64,000 nt of DNA from JABDIP01 sp965250245 (GTDB lineage Bacteria > Pseudomonadota > Alphaproteobacteria > DSM-16000 > Inquilinaceae): positions 496,001 through 560,000 of the forward strand of contig OZ252296.1 in NCBI GenBank assembly GCA_965250245.1, in the 5' to 3' direction. Shown in pieces: positions 16,752 through 25,389 of the stretch. The notes under the pieces were generated by a model, which saw only the letters and a list, made by a program, of their open reading frames with translations, had not been told where the DNA came from and made no database searches. Numbering within the stretch: position 1 is the stretch's first letter; each line of letters opens with the position of its first letter. The position numbers and the translations under genes were made by a program.

Positions 16752-18863
16752 ATGTCACTGCGATCCGGGATAAAACCTAGGGATACGAAGGCCAGTAGAC
16801 GTATGGGCGGACCAACGGTGCAGAACAACTCCCCGTCGCAGGACAACATTCTGTCCCTGGCATTGCTGGGCGGCTTCGCCATGAATCTGGGCGGCGAGGA
16901 GATCCGCATCGCCATCCAGAAGGGCAAGGCGCTGATCGCCTACCTGGTGCTGAGCCCGACCCAGAACGAGTCGCGGGAGCGGGTCGCGGGCCTGCTGTGG
17001 AGCGAATCCGAGGAATTCCACGCGCGCGCGTCGCTGCGCCAGACGCTGCGACAGTTGCGGCAGGCCTTCGACGATGCCGGGGTCGACCTGCTGAAGGCGG
17101 ACCGCTCGGGTATCCGGATCGACCTGAGCCGGGTCGACCTGGATGTGCAGCGGGTGGTCGACGCGGCCAGGCAGGGCAAGACGACGCCGGTCATGTTCCA
17201 GACCCGCCGGCTGACCGACGGTCTGCTCAGCGGATTCGAGGATGTCGACCCGGCCTTTCGCACCTGGCTGATGGTGCAGCGGCAGACCCTGTTCGACCAG
17301 CTCACGGTGCTGCTCGAAGCGGCGATGACCGACGAGAACGCGGACGATGCCAGCCGCAAGAACGCCGCCGCCGCGCTGGTCCAGATCGATCCCACCCATG
17401 AGGGCGCATGCCGCTACCTGATGGGCGCCTATGCCGGCGACGGCGATATCTCCAGCGCGCTGAGGCAGTACAAGTCACTGTGGGACCTCCTCGACGAGGA
17501 ATACGGCATGGAGCCGTCCGAGGCGACGCAGGACCTGGTCGCCCGGATCAAGTCCGGCGCATTCGAGGAAGAGAAGCGCACCGAGTCGGCGGAGATCGTC
17601 CCATTGCCGACCGCCGCCAGCGCGCCACCGGTCGACTCCGCTCCGCCGCCCAAGCGGCGGCTGGTCCTGGCGGTCGACGAGTTCAACGCCGACGGCATCG
17701 ATCCCGAGCGCGCCTATCTGGTCCGCGGGTTCCGCCACGAGCTGATCAGCAGCCTGATCCGCTTCCGGGACTGGGTCGTGCTGGACCAGCCCTCCGGTGA
17801 CGGCGGCGACGACTTCTCCGAAGAGGGCGATACGGTCTACCGGATCGACTCCACGCTGCTGCCGAGCGGCGACGGCGTCATCCTGGTGCTGACCCTGAAG
17901 GACGCCCGGTCCGGCCTCTATGTCTGGAGCGACCGGCACAGCATCAATCTGGAGGAGTGGTTCTCCGCGCAGCAGCTGATCGTGCGCCGCATCGCGGTCG
18001 CCCTGAACGTCAACATCTCCGCGGAGCGGCTGACGCGGGTGGCCGGACGGCCGGACATCTCGCTGGACGTCTATGACCGCTGGTTGCGCGGCCAGTCCCT
18101 CAGTTTCCGATGGCGCCCGGAAGACGAGACCCGGGCGGAGCAGATCTTCCGCTCGATCATCGACATGGCGCCGGCCTTCGCGCCCGCCTACAGCAGCCTG
18201 GTGCAGATCCTGAACTCGCACCACCACATCTTCCCCGGTCGGTTCCGCACCCGCGACCGGGAGAAGGAGGCGCTGTCGCTGGCCAAGCAGTCGGTGCTGC
18301 TGGACCCGCTCGATTCCAAGACGCATCTGTGCCTGGCCTGGGCCCAGGCCATGAACAAGCAGTTCGAGCAGGCCGAGCTGAGCTACACGCTGGCCTACGA
18401 GCTCAATGAGAACGACCCCTGGACCATGCTGTCCTCGGCCCACGGCCTGGCCTTCTGCGACAGTCTGGATGCTGCGCGGACGCTGGCCGACCAGGCCCTG
18501 GAACTCGGGGTCAAGTCATCGGCGTTGCATTGGGGCTATCAGGTCGGGATCCGCTTCCTGTGCGGCGACTACGAGGGATCGGTGGTGGCGGCTGAGCAGG
18601 CCCAGGACATCATCTACAACCTTCCGGCCTGGAAGGCGGCGGCCTTGCATCACCTGGGCCGGTACGAGGAATCGCGCGCCGAGGCGAAGCGGTTCTGCGA
18701 TTTCATCCGCACCGTCTGGTACGGCGACGCGGCGTCGGACGATCAGGCCGTCTACCAATGGCTGCTGCATTCCTTCCCGATCCGCCGCAACGAATCCTGG
18801 GAGCGGTTGCGATCCGGCCTGCTCGGCCAGCCGCTGGAACGGGCGGAGTCGGAAGCCGGCTAG
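16752..18863 (+). CDS. BTAD/SARP-like regulator with TolB-like region and TPR tail
   Basis: A protein of up to 703 residues. The N-terminal winged helix (about residues 35-125, LSLALLGGFAMNLGGEEIRIAIQKGKALIAYLVL) is followed by the BTAD (about 130-270, DPAFRTWLMVQRQTLFDQ, YLMGAYAGDGDISSALRQYKSLWDLLDEEYGMEPS). A Pro-rich linker leads to a TolB-like/adenylate-cyclase-associated segment (about 295-440, LVLAVDEFNADG, VVLDQPSG, YVWSDRHSINLEEWF), then TPR repeats to the end. This architecture is seen in CadC/SARP-type activators that sense ligands through TPRs. It follows ycaO by 6 bases, so it is likely co-transcribed. An in-frame ATG at 16803 is an alternative start nearer to the domain. Neither start has a good ribosome site. 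Confidence 0.8.
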   Translation: MSLRSGIKPRDTKASRRMGGPTVQNNSPSQDNILSLALLGGFAMNLGGEEIRIAIQKGKALIAYLVLSPTQNESRERVAGLLWSESEEFHARASLRQTLRQLRQAFDDAGVDLLKADRSGIRIDLSRVDLDVQRVVDAARQGKTTPVMFQTRRLTDGLLSGFEDVDPAFRTWLMVQRQTLFDQLTVLLEAAMTDENADDASRKNAAAALVQIDPTHEGACRYLMGAYAGDGDISSALRQYKSLWDLLDEEYGMEPSEATQDLVARIKSGAFEEEKRTESAEIVPLPTAASAPPVDSAPPPKRRLVLAVDEFNADGIDPERAYLVRGFRHELISSLIRFRDWVVLDQPSGDGGDDFSEEGDTVYRIDSTLLPSGDGVILVLTLKDARSGLYVWSDRHSINLEEWFSAQQLIVRRIAVALNVNISAERLTRVAGRPDISLDVYDRWLRGQSLSFRWRPEDETRAEQIFRSIIDMAPAFAPAYSSLVQILNSHHHIFPGRFRTRDREKEALSLAKQSVLLDPLDSKTHLCLAWAQAMNKQFEQAELSYTLAYELNENDPWTMLSSAHGLAFCDSLDAARTLADQALELGVKSSALHWGYQVGIRFLCGDYEGSVVAAEQAQDIIYNLPAWKAAALHHLGRYEESRAEAKRFCDFIRTVWYGDAASDDQAVYQWLLHSFPIRRNESWERLRSGLLGQPLERAESEAG

Positions 18864-18899
18864 GGCGCCGATCGGTGGTCGGCGGTCATCCGGCCGCCG

Positions 18900-19286
18900 T
18901 CACTTGCACTGGGCGATGGTGTAGTCGCCGACCCGGGAGAAGAAATACTCCAGATTGCCGACATCGCCGCCCAGGATGCGGTCGCGATAGAAGCGCGGCT
19001 CGTCATAGGCGCCGGCGGATCCCAGATTCTCGGCCCGGCGCAGGCCCTCTTCCGCCATCTCGGCCGGCGGCAGGCGGATGTACAGCTTGGTCAGCGTGCT
19101 CTGGACGAATTCGAGATCCTCGATCCGGTCCGGGACCGTGGCGATGTCGGCAAGCTGTGCCTTGAGCGCGGCCACGTCGGCGGGACGGGAGGACGGCGTC
19201 TTGGCCCATTCCACGACCTTGCGCCCCATGGCGGCATAGTCGGCGATTTCCACCCTTGGGATCGGCTTGTCGTCTGAGTCCTGCAT
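18900..19286 (-). CDS. Unknown small protein downstream of the haem peroxidase
   Basis: A 128-residue acidic, mainly helical protein. Start ATG 19286 has AAGGACCAGACAG before it (good ribosome site). I recognise no domain. The only Cys is the penultimate residue (IAQCK). Two helices (ADVAALKAQLADIATVPDRIEDLEFVQSTLTKLYIRL) could mediate protein contacts. It lies 66 bases after the peroxidase stop and is probably in the same transcript, under the box at 21013-21030. A role as chaperone, partner or regulator of the peroxidase is possible but is inference from position only. It converges with the BTAD-TPR gene, leaving 36 bases between stops. Confidence 0.7.
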   Translation of the reverse strand: MQDSDDKPIPRVEIADYAAMGRKVVEWAKTPSSRPADVAALKAQLADIATVPDRIEDLEFVQSTLTKLYIRLPPAEMAEEGLRRAENLGSAGAYDEPRFYRDRILGGDVGNLEYFFSRVGDYTIAQCK

Positions 19287-19352
19287 CTGTCTGGTCCTTA
19301 AAATCTGGCGTTGGGGTGCTGGTAATGGCTTTGAGAGTGGCGTCTGGCCCGG

Positions 19353-20963
19353 CTAGCTGCCGGGCAGATCCCCTTCGGCTTCGAGGTATCCGATCAGCTC
19401 CGGCATGGTGCCCGGCATGCCGCCGGCGAACAGGTCGTCCATCAGCGCCGTCGTCTCCGGGTCGCCCTCGATCATCGACTTCGTCTTGTAGAGGGAGCCG
19501 TAGATCGTCTCGCCGACGACCAACGAGCCGACCGGGCCGAGGCGCTTGCCGGACTCGATTTCCTGGGCCTCCATCAGCACGAAGAACAGCAGCGGCGGGT
19601 CTTCCGAGAGCCGCTTGATGTCCTCGGGATCGAACCCGCCATCGCCGTCCGCAGCACTGCTCTTCTCTTTCAGCCACGCGGCGATGCGGGCGACGCGGAC
19701 CTCCTTGTCGGCCAGGAACGGGTCGGTCACCTCCTTGGAGTCGAGCTTGGCGATCAGCGCGTCCGCTGAGCGGAGATGGACTTCGGCCCCGCGCAGCAGA
19801 TCGCGCAGCACCAGCCCGCCATATTCGTCCTGCTGGGTGGGGAAGAGGTCGTTCACGCCCAGCGCCGGCGCCACCGCCGGCCGGATCAGGCTGCTCGGGT
19901 TCGGAGCGCTGCCGGCAATGCTGAAGAACTTCGACCACGCCACCAGCCAGTCGCTGGCCAGGGGCATCTCGAAGGGGCGCCGGGCCGAGGTGAACCGGAT
20001 CACGTCCTTCAGCCCGGCGAATCCATGGGTGCCGTTAATCGCGTAGGTGCTGCGGACCATGGAATGGCCGAGGCGATAGGCGGAGTGGGAGAACTCCCAG
20101 GGCATCCGCCGGTCTTCGACGTCGTCCTTGAACTTGCCGGTGGACAGCGCGCCGACCAGCCGCTTGTGCGCATAGGGCGTGAGCAGGCGCTTCATCAGGT
20201 CGTTGTTGATGATGTGCCGGTAGAGGAAGGCGGTGGCTTTGCGGGCCTTGACGTACCGATGCTCCTCGACCGCCCGGCCGCCACGTTCCGCCCGCGCATC
20301 CCGCTTGGCGATCTCCGCCTCGATCCGGTTGTGCAGCAGGTGGAAGACCACGATGAGCTGCGAAAGGATCAGGCTGACATCGTTGCGCGGATCGGCCAGG
20401 AGCGTCTCGGTGGTGCCGCGGTCGAGGCGATCGTCGATCTCCGGGCAGCCGATCCGGGGGATGTCGAGGGCGGGTCCGCCGGCCGGCCGGGCGCCGTCCA
20501 TCCGGCATTTGCCGAGGCGGAGCCGGGTGCGGGACTGGCCGGCGGGCTGCGGCATCTCGAACGGCGCCGGTGTGGTGCCGGGGCCGCGGCCGTAGATCGT
20601 GTCCAGGATCAGCCGGTCGATGCGCATGTTCCGGACCGGCCGGCGGGCGTTCGCGTTGTCCGGCCCATCGGGGATGCTGTGCACGACATCGTGGCTGACG
20701 AACTGTCCGAAATAGGTGTAGCCGGCCGCGATGTCGGGATTGTCCGCGCCGGTGCTCTGCTCCCCTTCGCGGGTGATCCGGACCGCAAGACGCTCGAGCA
20801 TCTTGCGGGTGCGGTCCTCCGCGTCGGGACCATGGCCCTCGAAACAGGCCATGCCCTCGTCGTTCGGGAAGATGTTGCGGAAGTCGATCTGCTCGGCGAC
20901 TTGCGACTCGCCGGCCGGGCAGATGCCGAATTCTGAGATGGGAAGACTGGCGTGAAGCAGCAT
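19353..20963 (-). CDS. Animal-type (myeloperoxidase-cyclooxygenase superfamily) haem peroxidase
   Basis: A 536-residue protein covering the animal haem peroxidase fold. The distal side is YFGQFVSHD (His91, Asp92), the structural motif LDTIYGRGP follows, the catalytic-Arg region is DPRNDVSLILSQLIVVFHLLHNRI (Arg193 likely), and the proximal His is His300 in FSHSAYRLGHSMVR. The usual Asp just before the distal His, which forms an ester bond to haem in mammalian enzymes, is Ser90 here. No signal peptide is visible at the N-terminus (MLLHASLPISEFG). The enzyme would use H2O2 to oxidise halides or organic substrates. A SARP-type heptamer pair lies 50 bases upstream with a TAAGTT -10. Bacterial relatives are often annotated only as heme peroxidase. 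Confidence 0.85.
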   Translation of the reverse strand: MLLHASLPISEFGICPAGESQVAEQIDFRNIFPNDEGMACFEGHGPDAEDRTRKMLERLAVRITREGEQSTGADNPDIAAGYTYFGQFVSHDVVHSIPDGPDNANARRPVRNMRIDRLILDTIYGRGPGTTPAPFEMPQPAGQSRTRLRLGKCRMDGARPAGGPALDIPRIGCPEIDDRLDRGTTETLLADPRNDVSLILSQLIVVFHLLHNRIEAEIAKRDARAERGGRAVEEHRYVKARKATAFLYRHIINNDLMKRLLTPYAHKRLVGALSTGKFKDDVEDRRMPWEFSHSAYRLGHSMVRSTYAINGTHGFAGLKDVIRFTSARRPFEMPLASDWLVAWSKFFSIAGSAPNPSSLIRPAVAPALGVNDLFPTQQDEYGGLVLRDLLRGAEVHLRSADALIAKLDSKEVTDPFLADKEVRVARIAAWLKEKSSAADGDGGFDPEDIKRLSEDPPLLFFVLMEAQEIESGKRLGPVGSLVVGETIYGSLYKTKSMIEGDPETTALMDDLFAGGMPGTMPELIGYLEAEGDLPGS

Positions 20964-20998
20964 TTTCTCGGGCCCCGTCCAAACACCAATAGCAACTG

Positions 20999-21030
20999 AA
21001 CTTACGAATCACTCGTGATCCAATCGTGAT
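20999..21030 (-). promoter_or_regulatory. SARP-type heptamer pair and -10 in front of the peroxidase
   Basis: On the minus strand ATCACGA-TTGG-ATCACGA (21030 down to 21013) is a perfect direct repeat with 11-bp period. Exactly 8 bases later is TAAGTT (21004-20999), a TAnnnT-type -10. Transcription would start about 30 bases before the peroxidase ATG at 20963. This is the best match to known SARP-dependent promoter geometry in the window. Confidence 0.65.
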
Positions 21031-21149
21031 TCTTGCATCAGGACGGCGTCAACTGCATAGCGAGTTACACGAATTCCGATGATCGGATTCGTGCCCCGGC
21101 CCACTTCGGGCAGTCAACACAGCCAGCTACGGGAGCCTGTGGAGAAGGG

Positions 21150-22121
21150 TCAGGCCTGCTCTTCCAGCCGGTCGGTGGCCGGCGGAGGCGTCCGCGACAG
21201 GGCGGCGATGTCCGCGCGCAGCGCGGGCGTCATGTCGATCGAGACGGAGTCCAGCGAGGGGCGAAGCTGCTCGACGCTGCGGGCGCCGATGATCGGACAG
21301 GTGATGGCCGGGTGTGCGCCGGCCCAGGCCACGGCGAGGCTGACCGGGTGCACGCCGAGTTCCTCGGCCTTCCCGGTGAAAGCGCCCGCGGTCTCGACCA
21401 TCCAGGGCTCGGCATAGCGCTTGGCGTACATCTCGTTGTCGAGGATGCGGCCGGACTCCGGGCCGGATTGCGGCCGGTACTTGCCGCTCAGCAGGCCGCC
21501 GCCGACCGGGCTGTAGCAGATCACGCCGATCTCCTCGGCCTCGGCCAGCGGCAGGATCTCCGCCTCAGCCTGCCGCTTGACCAGGTTGTACATCGGCTGC
21601 AGCACGTCGAAGCGGGCCCAGCCGCGCTGCTCGGAGATGCCCAGCGCCCGGGCGATCTGCCAGGCCGCGAAATTGGAGGCGCCGACATAGAGCACCTTGC
21701 CCGACCGGACCAGGTCGTCCAGCGCCCGCATGGTCTGGTCCAGCGCCGTCGAGCCGTCCCAGCGGTGGATGAACAGCACGTCGAGCCGGTCGGTCCCCAG
21801 CCGCTTCAGGCTCGCCTCGACCGACCGCATGATGTGGCGGCGGCTGGCGCCGCGCTCGTTGGGGTCGGGGCCGGCGGGCTGGGCGCATTTCGAGGTGATC
21901 ACCAGGGAGTCGCGCTCCGGGGCGATAAGCCTGCCGAGGATCTCCTCGGCCTGGCCGCCATTGTAGACGTCGGCGCAATCGAAGAAGTTGATGCCGGCGT
22001 CGCGGCAGGCCCCGTACATCCGGCCGGATTCCGCCGCATCGGCGTCGCCGCCGAAGGACATCGTTCCAAAGCAGAGTTGCGAGACCTGGACGCCGGTCCG
22101 GCCAAGGGCGACATACTCCAT
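21150..22121 (-). CDS. Aldo/keto reductase
   Basis: About 323 residues with the (beta/alpha)8 aldo/keto reductase fold. The opening motif is LGRTGVQVSQLCFGTMSFGG. The active-site residues are Asp and Tyr in FFDCADVYNGGQAEEILG, Lys in VITSKCA, and His in VLFIHRWD, and the NADPH-binding C-terminus is PIIGARSVEQL. It should reduce aldehydes or ketones, or act like the YajO/YghZ type on sugars and xenobiotics; the substrate is unknown. The second of two consecutive ATGs (22121) is best placed after GGAG. The gene is 28 bases downstream of the OsmC gene in the same direction and likely cotranscribed with it, a pairing that fits detoxification of reactive carbonyls and peroxides. Confidence 0.88.
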   Translation of the reverse strand: MEYVALGRTGVQVSQLCFGTMSFGGDADAAESGRMYGACRDAGINFFDCADVYNGGQAEEILGRLIAPERDSLVITSKCAQPAGPDPNERGASRRHIMRSVEASLKRLGTDRLDVLFIHRWDGSTALDQTMRALDDLVRSGKVLYVGASNFAAWQIARALGISEQRGWARFDVLQPMYNLVKRQAEAEILPLAEAEEIGVICYSPVGGGLLSGKYRPQSGPESGRILDNEMYAKRYAEPWMVETAGAFTGKAEELGVHPVSLAVAWAGAHPAITCPIIGARSVEQLRPSLDSVSIDMTPALRADIAALSRTPPPATDRLEEQA

Positions 22122-22149
22122 CATTGACTCCAGGTTCTACGGGGCGCGG

Positions 22150-23361
22150 TCAGGCGGCCGCGGCCAGTTCGGTGATCTTGACGCGTGCCTTCAGATCGGT
22201 GCGGCAGAAGGCGTGCAGGAAGCAGGTCTGCTCGCCCATGTCGAGGGTCATGCGGGCGAACGTGTCGTCCTCGCCGGTGTCCAGATAGACATGGGTCTCG
22301 ACCGAATCCATCGCGCCCGGCTTGCCGGTGCCGCCCGACGCGCCGCCGAGCGAGAAATGCGTGTCCTGGACAATGCGGTATTGCCGCAGATCCTTCTTCA
22401 CGATCTTCGCGTAGCGCCCGAACTGGGTCATGAAGCAGAAGCCGATCCCGGCGGAGATATAGCTGGCCGCATCCGGCGCCAGCCCTTTGCCGCCATTCTC
22501 CGGCGCCTCGTCGCTGAGATAGTGGAAGATCGAACCGTGCGGGTTGAAGAGCTGCTGCTCGATCTCCTTCACGCCGTCATCGCGGCGGCTGCAGATCACC
22601 CGCACATGCAGCGTGCGATCCTGGTGGTCCTGCAGCGAGCCGCCGGCCCGCGTCGTGGTCTCCTCGGTCTCAGGCGTCATGCCGTTGCGCACGATCAGCC
22701 CGGACCAGTCGCCGGCCGCCGGCACGGCCTGCTCGAAATGGTCGCCCGGATCGGTCTCCGCGGCCCGGCCGATCGGCGCGGCGTCGCCGGTCTCGATCTC
22801 CCGGCCGTTATGGCTCAGCGTGAACAGGCTTTGATGCACCCCGCGCATCAGCCCGTTGAGCGGCGAGGCGCTGACGGCGTCGTAGACCAGGGTGTTGAGC
22901 GTTTCACGGTCGGCGTCGGAGTCGATCTGGGCTTCCAGCTCGACGTCCTTGGCGCCGCCGGTCATGGTGCCCTGCAGGGCCGATCCCTTCATGGTGTAGT
23001 AGTTGTCCTGGATCAGCCGGATGTCGCGGATGGCGATGCCGCGCTCCGCCGCCAGGGCCAGGATCTCGTTCATGTAAGACGAGATCATGCCGGTCGACAG
23101 GAAGGAGAGCGGGCAGGGCCCTTCATCGTGGCCGGCGAGATAGCTGCCCTCGTCGGAGGCCAGCCGCCAGACCGCGCCGGTGCGGGCCGAAGCGACCAGC
23201 GCCTCCTTCTGCATCACGGTCAGGGACCGCACGCACAGGCGCACCGCCTCGCCGCGATCCGGCCGGATCGCGGGCGGGACGAAACCGATGGCCTCGGGGT
23301 TCGCGACGCGGAAGAAGAGCGGCTTGCCGCATTCCTTCAGGACGTTAGCGCCTTGCGCCAT
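22150..23361 (-). CDS. Tandem OsmC-domain protein
   Basis: A 403-residue protein starting at ATG 23361 behind GGAGGAACCCC. The first OsmC-like domain (about residues 60-170, DEGPCPLSFLSTGMISSYMNEILALAAERGIAIRDIRL) and the second (about 290-395, APDAASYISAGIGFCFMTQFGRYAKIVKKDLRQYRIVQ) are joined by a linker. OsmC/Ohr proteins are thiol peroxidases acting on organic hydroperoxides, normally as dimers of 140-residue chains. Here a single chain carries two domains. Only the second has a Cys at the helix position of the peroxidatic Cys (GIGFCF), so the first may be structural. It lies head to head with the S9 peptidase gene and ahead of the aldo/keto reductase. Confidence 0.78.
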   Translation of the reverse strand: MAQGANVLKECGKPLFFRVANPEAIGFVPPAIRPDRGEAVRLCVRSLTVMQKEALVASARTGAVWRLASDEGSYLAGHDEGPCPLSFLSTGMISSYMNEILALAAERGIAIRDIRLIQDNYYTMKGSALQGTMTGGAKDVELEAQIDSDADRETLNTLVYDAVSASPLNGLMRGVHQSLFTLSHNGREIETGDAAPIGRAAETDPGDHFEQAVPAAGDWSGLIVRNGMTPETEETTTRAGGSLQDHQDRTLHVRVICSRRDDGVKEIEQQLFNPHGSIFHYLSDEAPENGGKGLAPDAASYISAGIGFCFMTQFGRYAKIVKKDLRQYRIVQDTHFSLGGASGGTGKPGAMDSVETHVYLDTGEDDTFARMTLDMGEQTCFLHAFCRTDLKARVKITELAAAA

Positions 23362-23551
23362 GGGGTTCCTCCGTCTGGTTCTTCTGGCGGGCTCGACGAT
23401 GGTTCGCCGGCAGCCCGCAGGCTGTTCGAGCGGAAGCCTCGACCTCCGGCCCCCCGGCGTCAAGCGGCGGAACGCGACACCGGGCCTTTCGCTGTTGCGG
23501 CCGCCGAGTGCCCGTGCTGACGTGACGGAAAGCGCTACCCCGGAGGCAGGC

Positions 23552-25348
23552 TTGGGCGCATCCCGCTATACCATCGAGCAGTATCTGAAAGTCCAGAAAG
23601 CGACCGGCCCGGCCTTTTCGCCGGACGGGCGCGAACTCTCCTTCTTGTCCGACAGGACCGGCGTGGCCGAAATCTGGACGTGCGATCTCGCAAGCGGCGG
23701 CATCCGCCAACGGACATTCGATGGGGAGCGGGTGGCGTTCGTGCGCTACACCGGCCGCGGCGGTGAGATCCTCTTCGGACGCGACAGCGGCGGCGACGAG
23801 CGGCAGCAATTCCACCTGATCGACGGTGAGGGCGGCCAGCGGGCGCTGACGGCGGACCCCGCGGCGATCCATGCCTGGGGCGCACTGACGCCGGATGGGG
23901 GCGGTCTGGTCTACTGCGCCAATCCGGGCGATCCGGCCCACATGCACGTCTTCGTGCTCGACCTCGACAGCGGCACATCGCGCCGGCTGCTGGAGGGGTC
24001 CGGCTGGCGGGAGGTGCGCGCCTGCGCGCCGGATGGCCGCCGGGTGGTGGTCTGCGACTGCAGCGAAGGTTTCTTCGACATGCAATTGAGCCTGGTCGAC
24101 CTGGAGACCGGCGCCGCCGAGGCGCGGCTGCCGCATGAAGGCCGGGCCCGGTATCTGAGCCCGCAATGGGCGCCGGACGGTGATCGCCTCTATCTGTGCA
24201 CCGACCAGGGGCGCGACTTCCTGGGCGTCGCCGCGCTGGACCTGGCGCGCGACACCCTGGACTGGCTGATCCGGCCGGACTGGGATGTGGAGGAGATCGC
24301 GCTGAGCCCGGACGGCCGCCGGCTCGCCTTCGTGACCAATGAGGACGGCTATTCCCGCCTCCGTATCCGCGATCTGGAGAGCGGAGACGATCGGAATGTC
24401 CCCCGCCACGGACCAGGGGCGATCCGGACCGTGGTCTGGCGGACCGACGGCGGCGCGCTGGCCTTCGTGCTCGACGGCAGCCGGCACAGCCCGGACATCC
24501 TGCTCTGGACCCTGGACGACGACCGGCTGGCGCCGGTGACGCGCAGCGACACGGCCGGGATCGACCGGGCGCATCTCTCCGAGCCGGCGCTGGTGCGCTA
24601 CCCGACTTTCGACGGCCGGGACATCCCGGCCTATCTGCACATTCCGACAACGCCGATGCCGGAGGGCGGCTACCCGGCGCTGATCGTGGTGCATGGTGGG
24701 CCGGAGGCGCAGTACCTGCCGGAATACCGGTCCAGCGACCAGTATTTCGTCGATCGCGGCTATGCGGTCCTGGCGCCCAACGTTCGTGGCAGCACCGGCT
24801 ATGGCAACGCGTATCGGAGCCTGGACGACGTCCGGCTGCGCATGGACAGCGTCGCCGATTTGAAGCATGCGCGGCTGTGGCTTGGTGAAAGGCCGGAGGT
24901 GAATGCGGACCGGATCGCCGTGTCCGGCCGGTCCTATGGCGGCTTCATGGTGCTGGCCGCGCTGACAACCTACCCGGACCTCTGGGCCGCGGGCGTGGAG
25001 TTCTTCGGCATCGCCAACTGGCTCTCCTTCTTCGAGCGCACCGGGCCGTGGCGGCGCAAGCTGCGCGCGGTCGAATACGGCGACCCGGACACCGAGGCCG
25101 ACTTCCTGACCGAGATCTCGCCGATCACCCATGTCGACCGGATCGCCGCGCCGCTGTTCGTGGCCCATGGGCTGAACGACCCGCGTGTCCCGCCCTATGA
25201 GAGCGAGTTGATCGTGGAGAGCCTGCGACAGCGCGACGTGCCGGTCGAATACCTCACCTTCCCGGGTGAGGGGCACGGCTTCCATCGGCTGGAGAACCGG
25301 ATCGCCGTTTTCACGGCCATGGCGGCGTTCCTCGAGCAGTACGTCTGA
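23552..25348 (+). CDS. S9-family (prolyl oligopeptidase-like) peptidase
   Basis: About 598 residues. The N-terminal two-thirds form a WD/beta-propeller of the DPP-IV/acylaminoacyl-peptidase type (repeated SPDGRxLxFxS motifs such as AFSPDGRELSFLSDR and ALSPDGRRLAFVTNED). The C-terminal alpha/beta-hydrolase carries the Ser nucleophile in SGRSYGGFM, the Asp in HGLNDPRVP and the His in PGEGHGFH. It would cleave short peptides or release N-terminal acyl amino acids in the cytoplasm, as no signal peptide is seen. The TTG at 23552 has GGAGG five bases upstream, while the GTG at 23522 has no ribosome site. The gene is monocistronic and convergent with the quinone reductase gene. Confidence 0.85.
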   Translation: MGASRYTIEQYLKVQKATGPAFSPDGRELSFLSDRTGVAEIWTCDLASGGIRQRTFDGERVAFVRYTGRGGEILFGRDSGGDERQQFHLIDGEGGQRALTADPAAIHAWGALTPDGGGLVYCANPGDPAHMHVFVLDLDSGTSRRLLEGSGWREVRACAPDGRRVVVCDCSEGFFDMQLSLVDLETGAAEARLPHEGRARYLSPQWAPDGDRLYLCTDQGRDFLGVAALDLARDTLDWLIRPDWDVEEIALSPDGRRLAFVTNEDGYSRLRIRDLESGDDRNVPRHGPGAIRTVVWRTDGGALAFVLDGSRHSPDILLWTLDDDRLAPVTRSDTAGIDRAHLSEPALVRYPTFDGRDIPAYLHIPTTPMPEGGYPALIVVHGGPEAQYLPEYRSSDQYFVDRGYAVLAPNVRGSTGYGNAYRSLDDVRLRMDSVADLKHARLWLGERPEVNADRIAVSGRSYGGFMVLAALTTYPDLWAAGVEFFGIANWLSFFERTGPWRRKLRAVEYGDPDTEADFLTEISPITHVDRIAAPLFVAHGLNDPRVPPYESELIVESLRQRDVPVEYLTFPGEGHGFHRLENRIAVFTAMAAFLEQYV

Positions 25349-25389
25349 GCAGCCTCGGAGCCGCCGCCGATCGTGATCGCCGCGCATTG

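Noticed and set aside
3438..20963. Classical azole (TOMM) peptide cluster
   Set aside because: Only YcaO is present; no E1-like protein, dehydrogenase or NHLP/NifX-type precursor was seen, so only a stand-alone YcaO is claimed.
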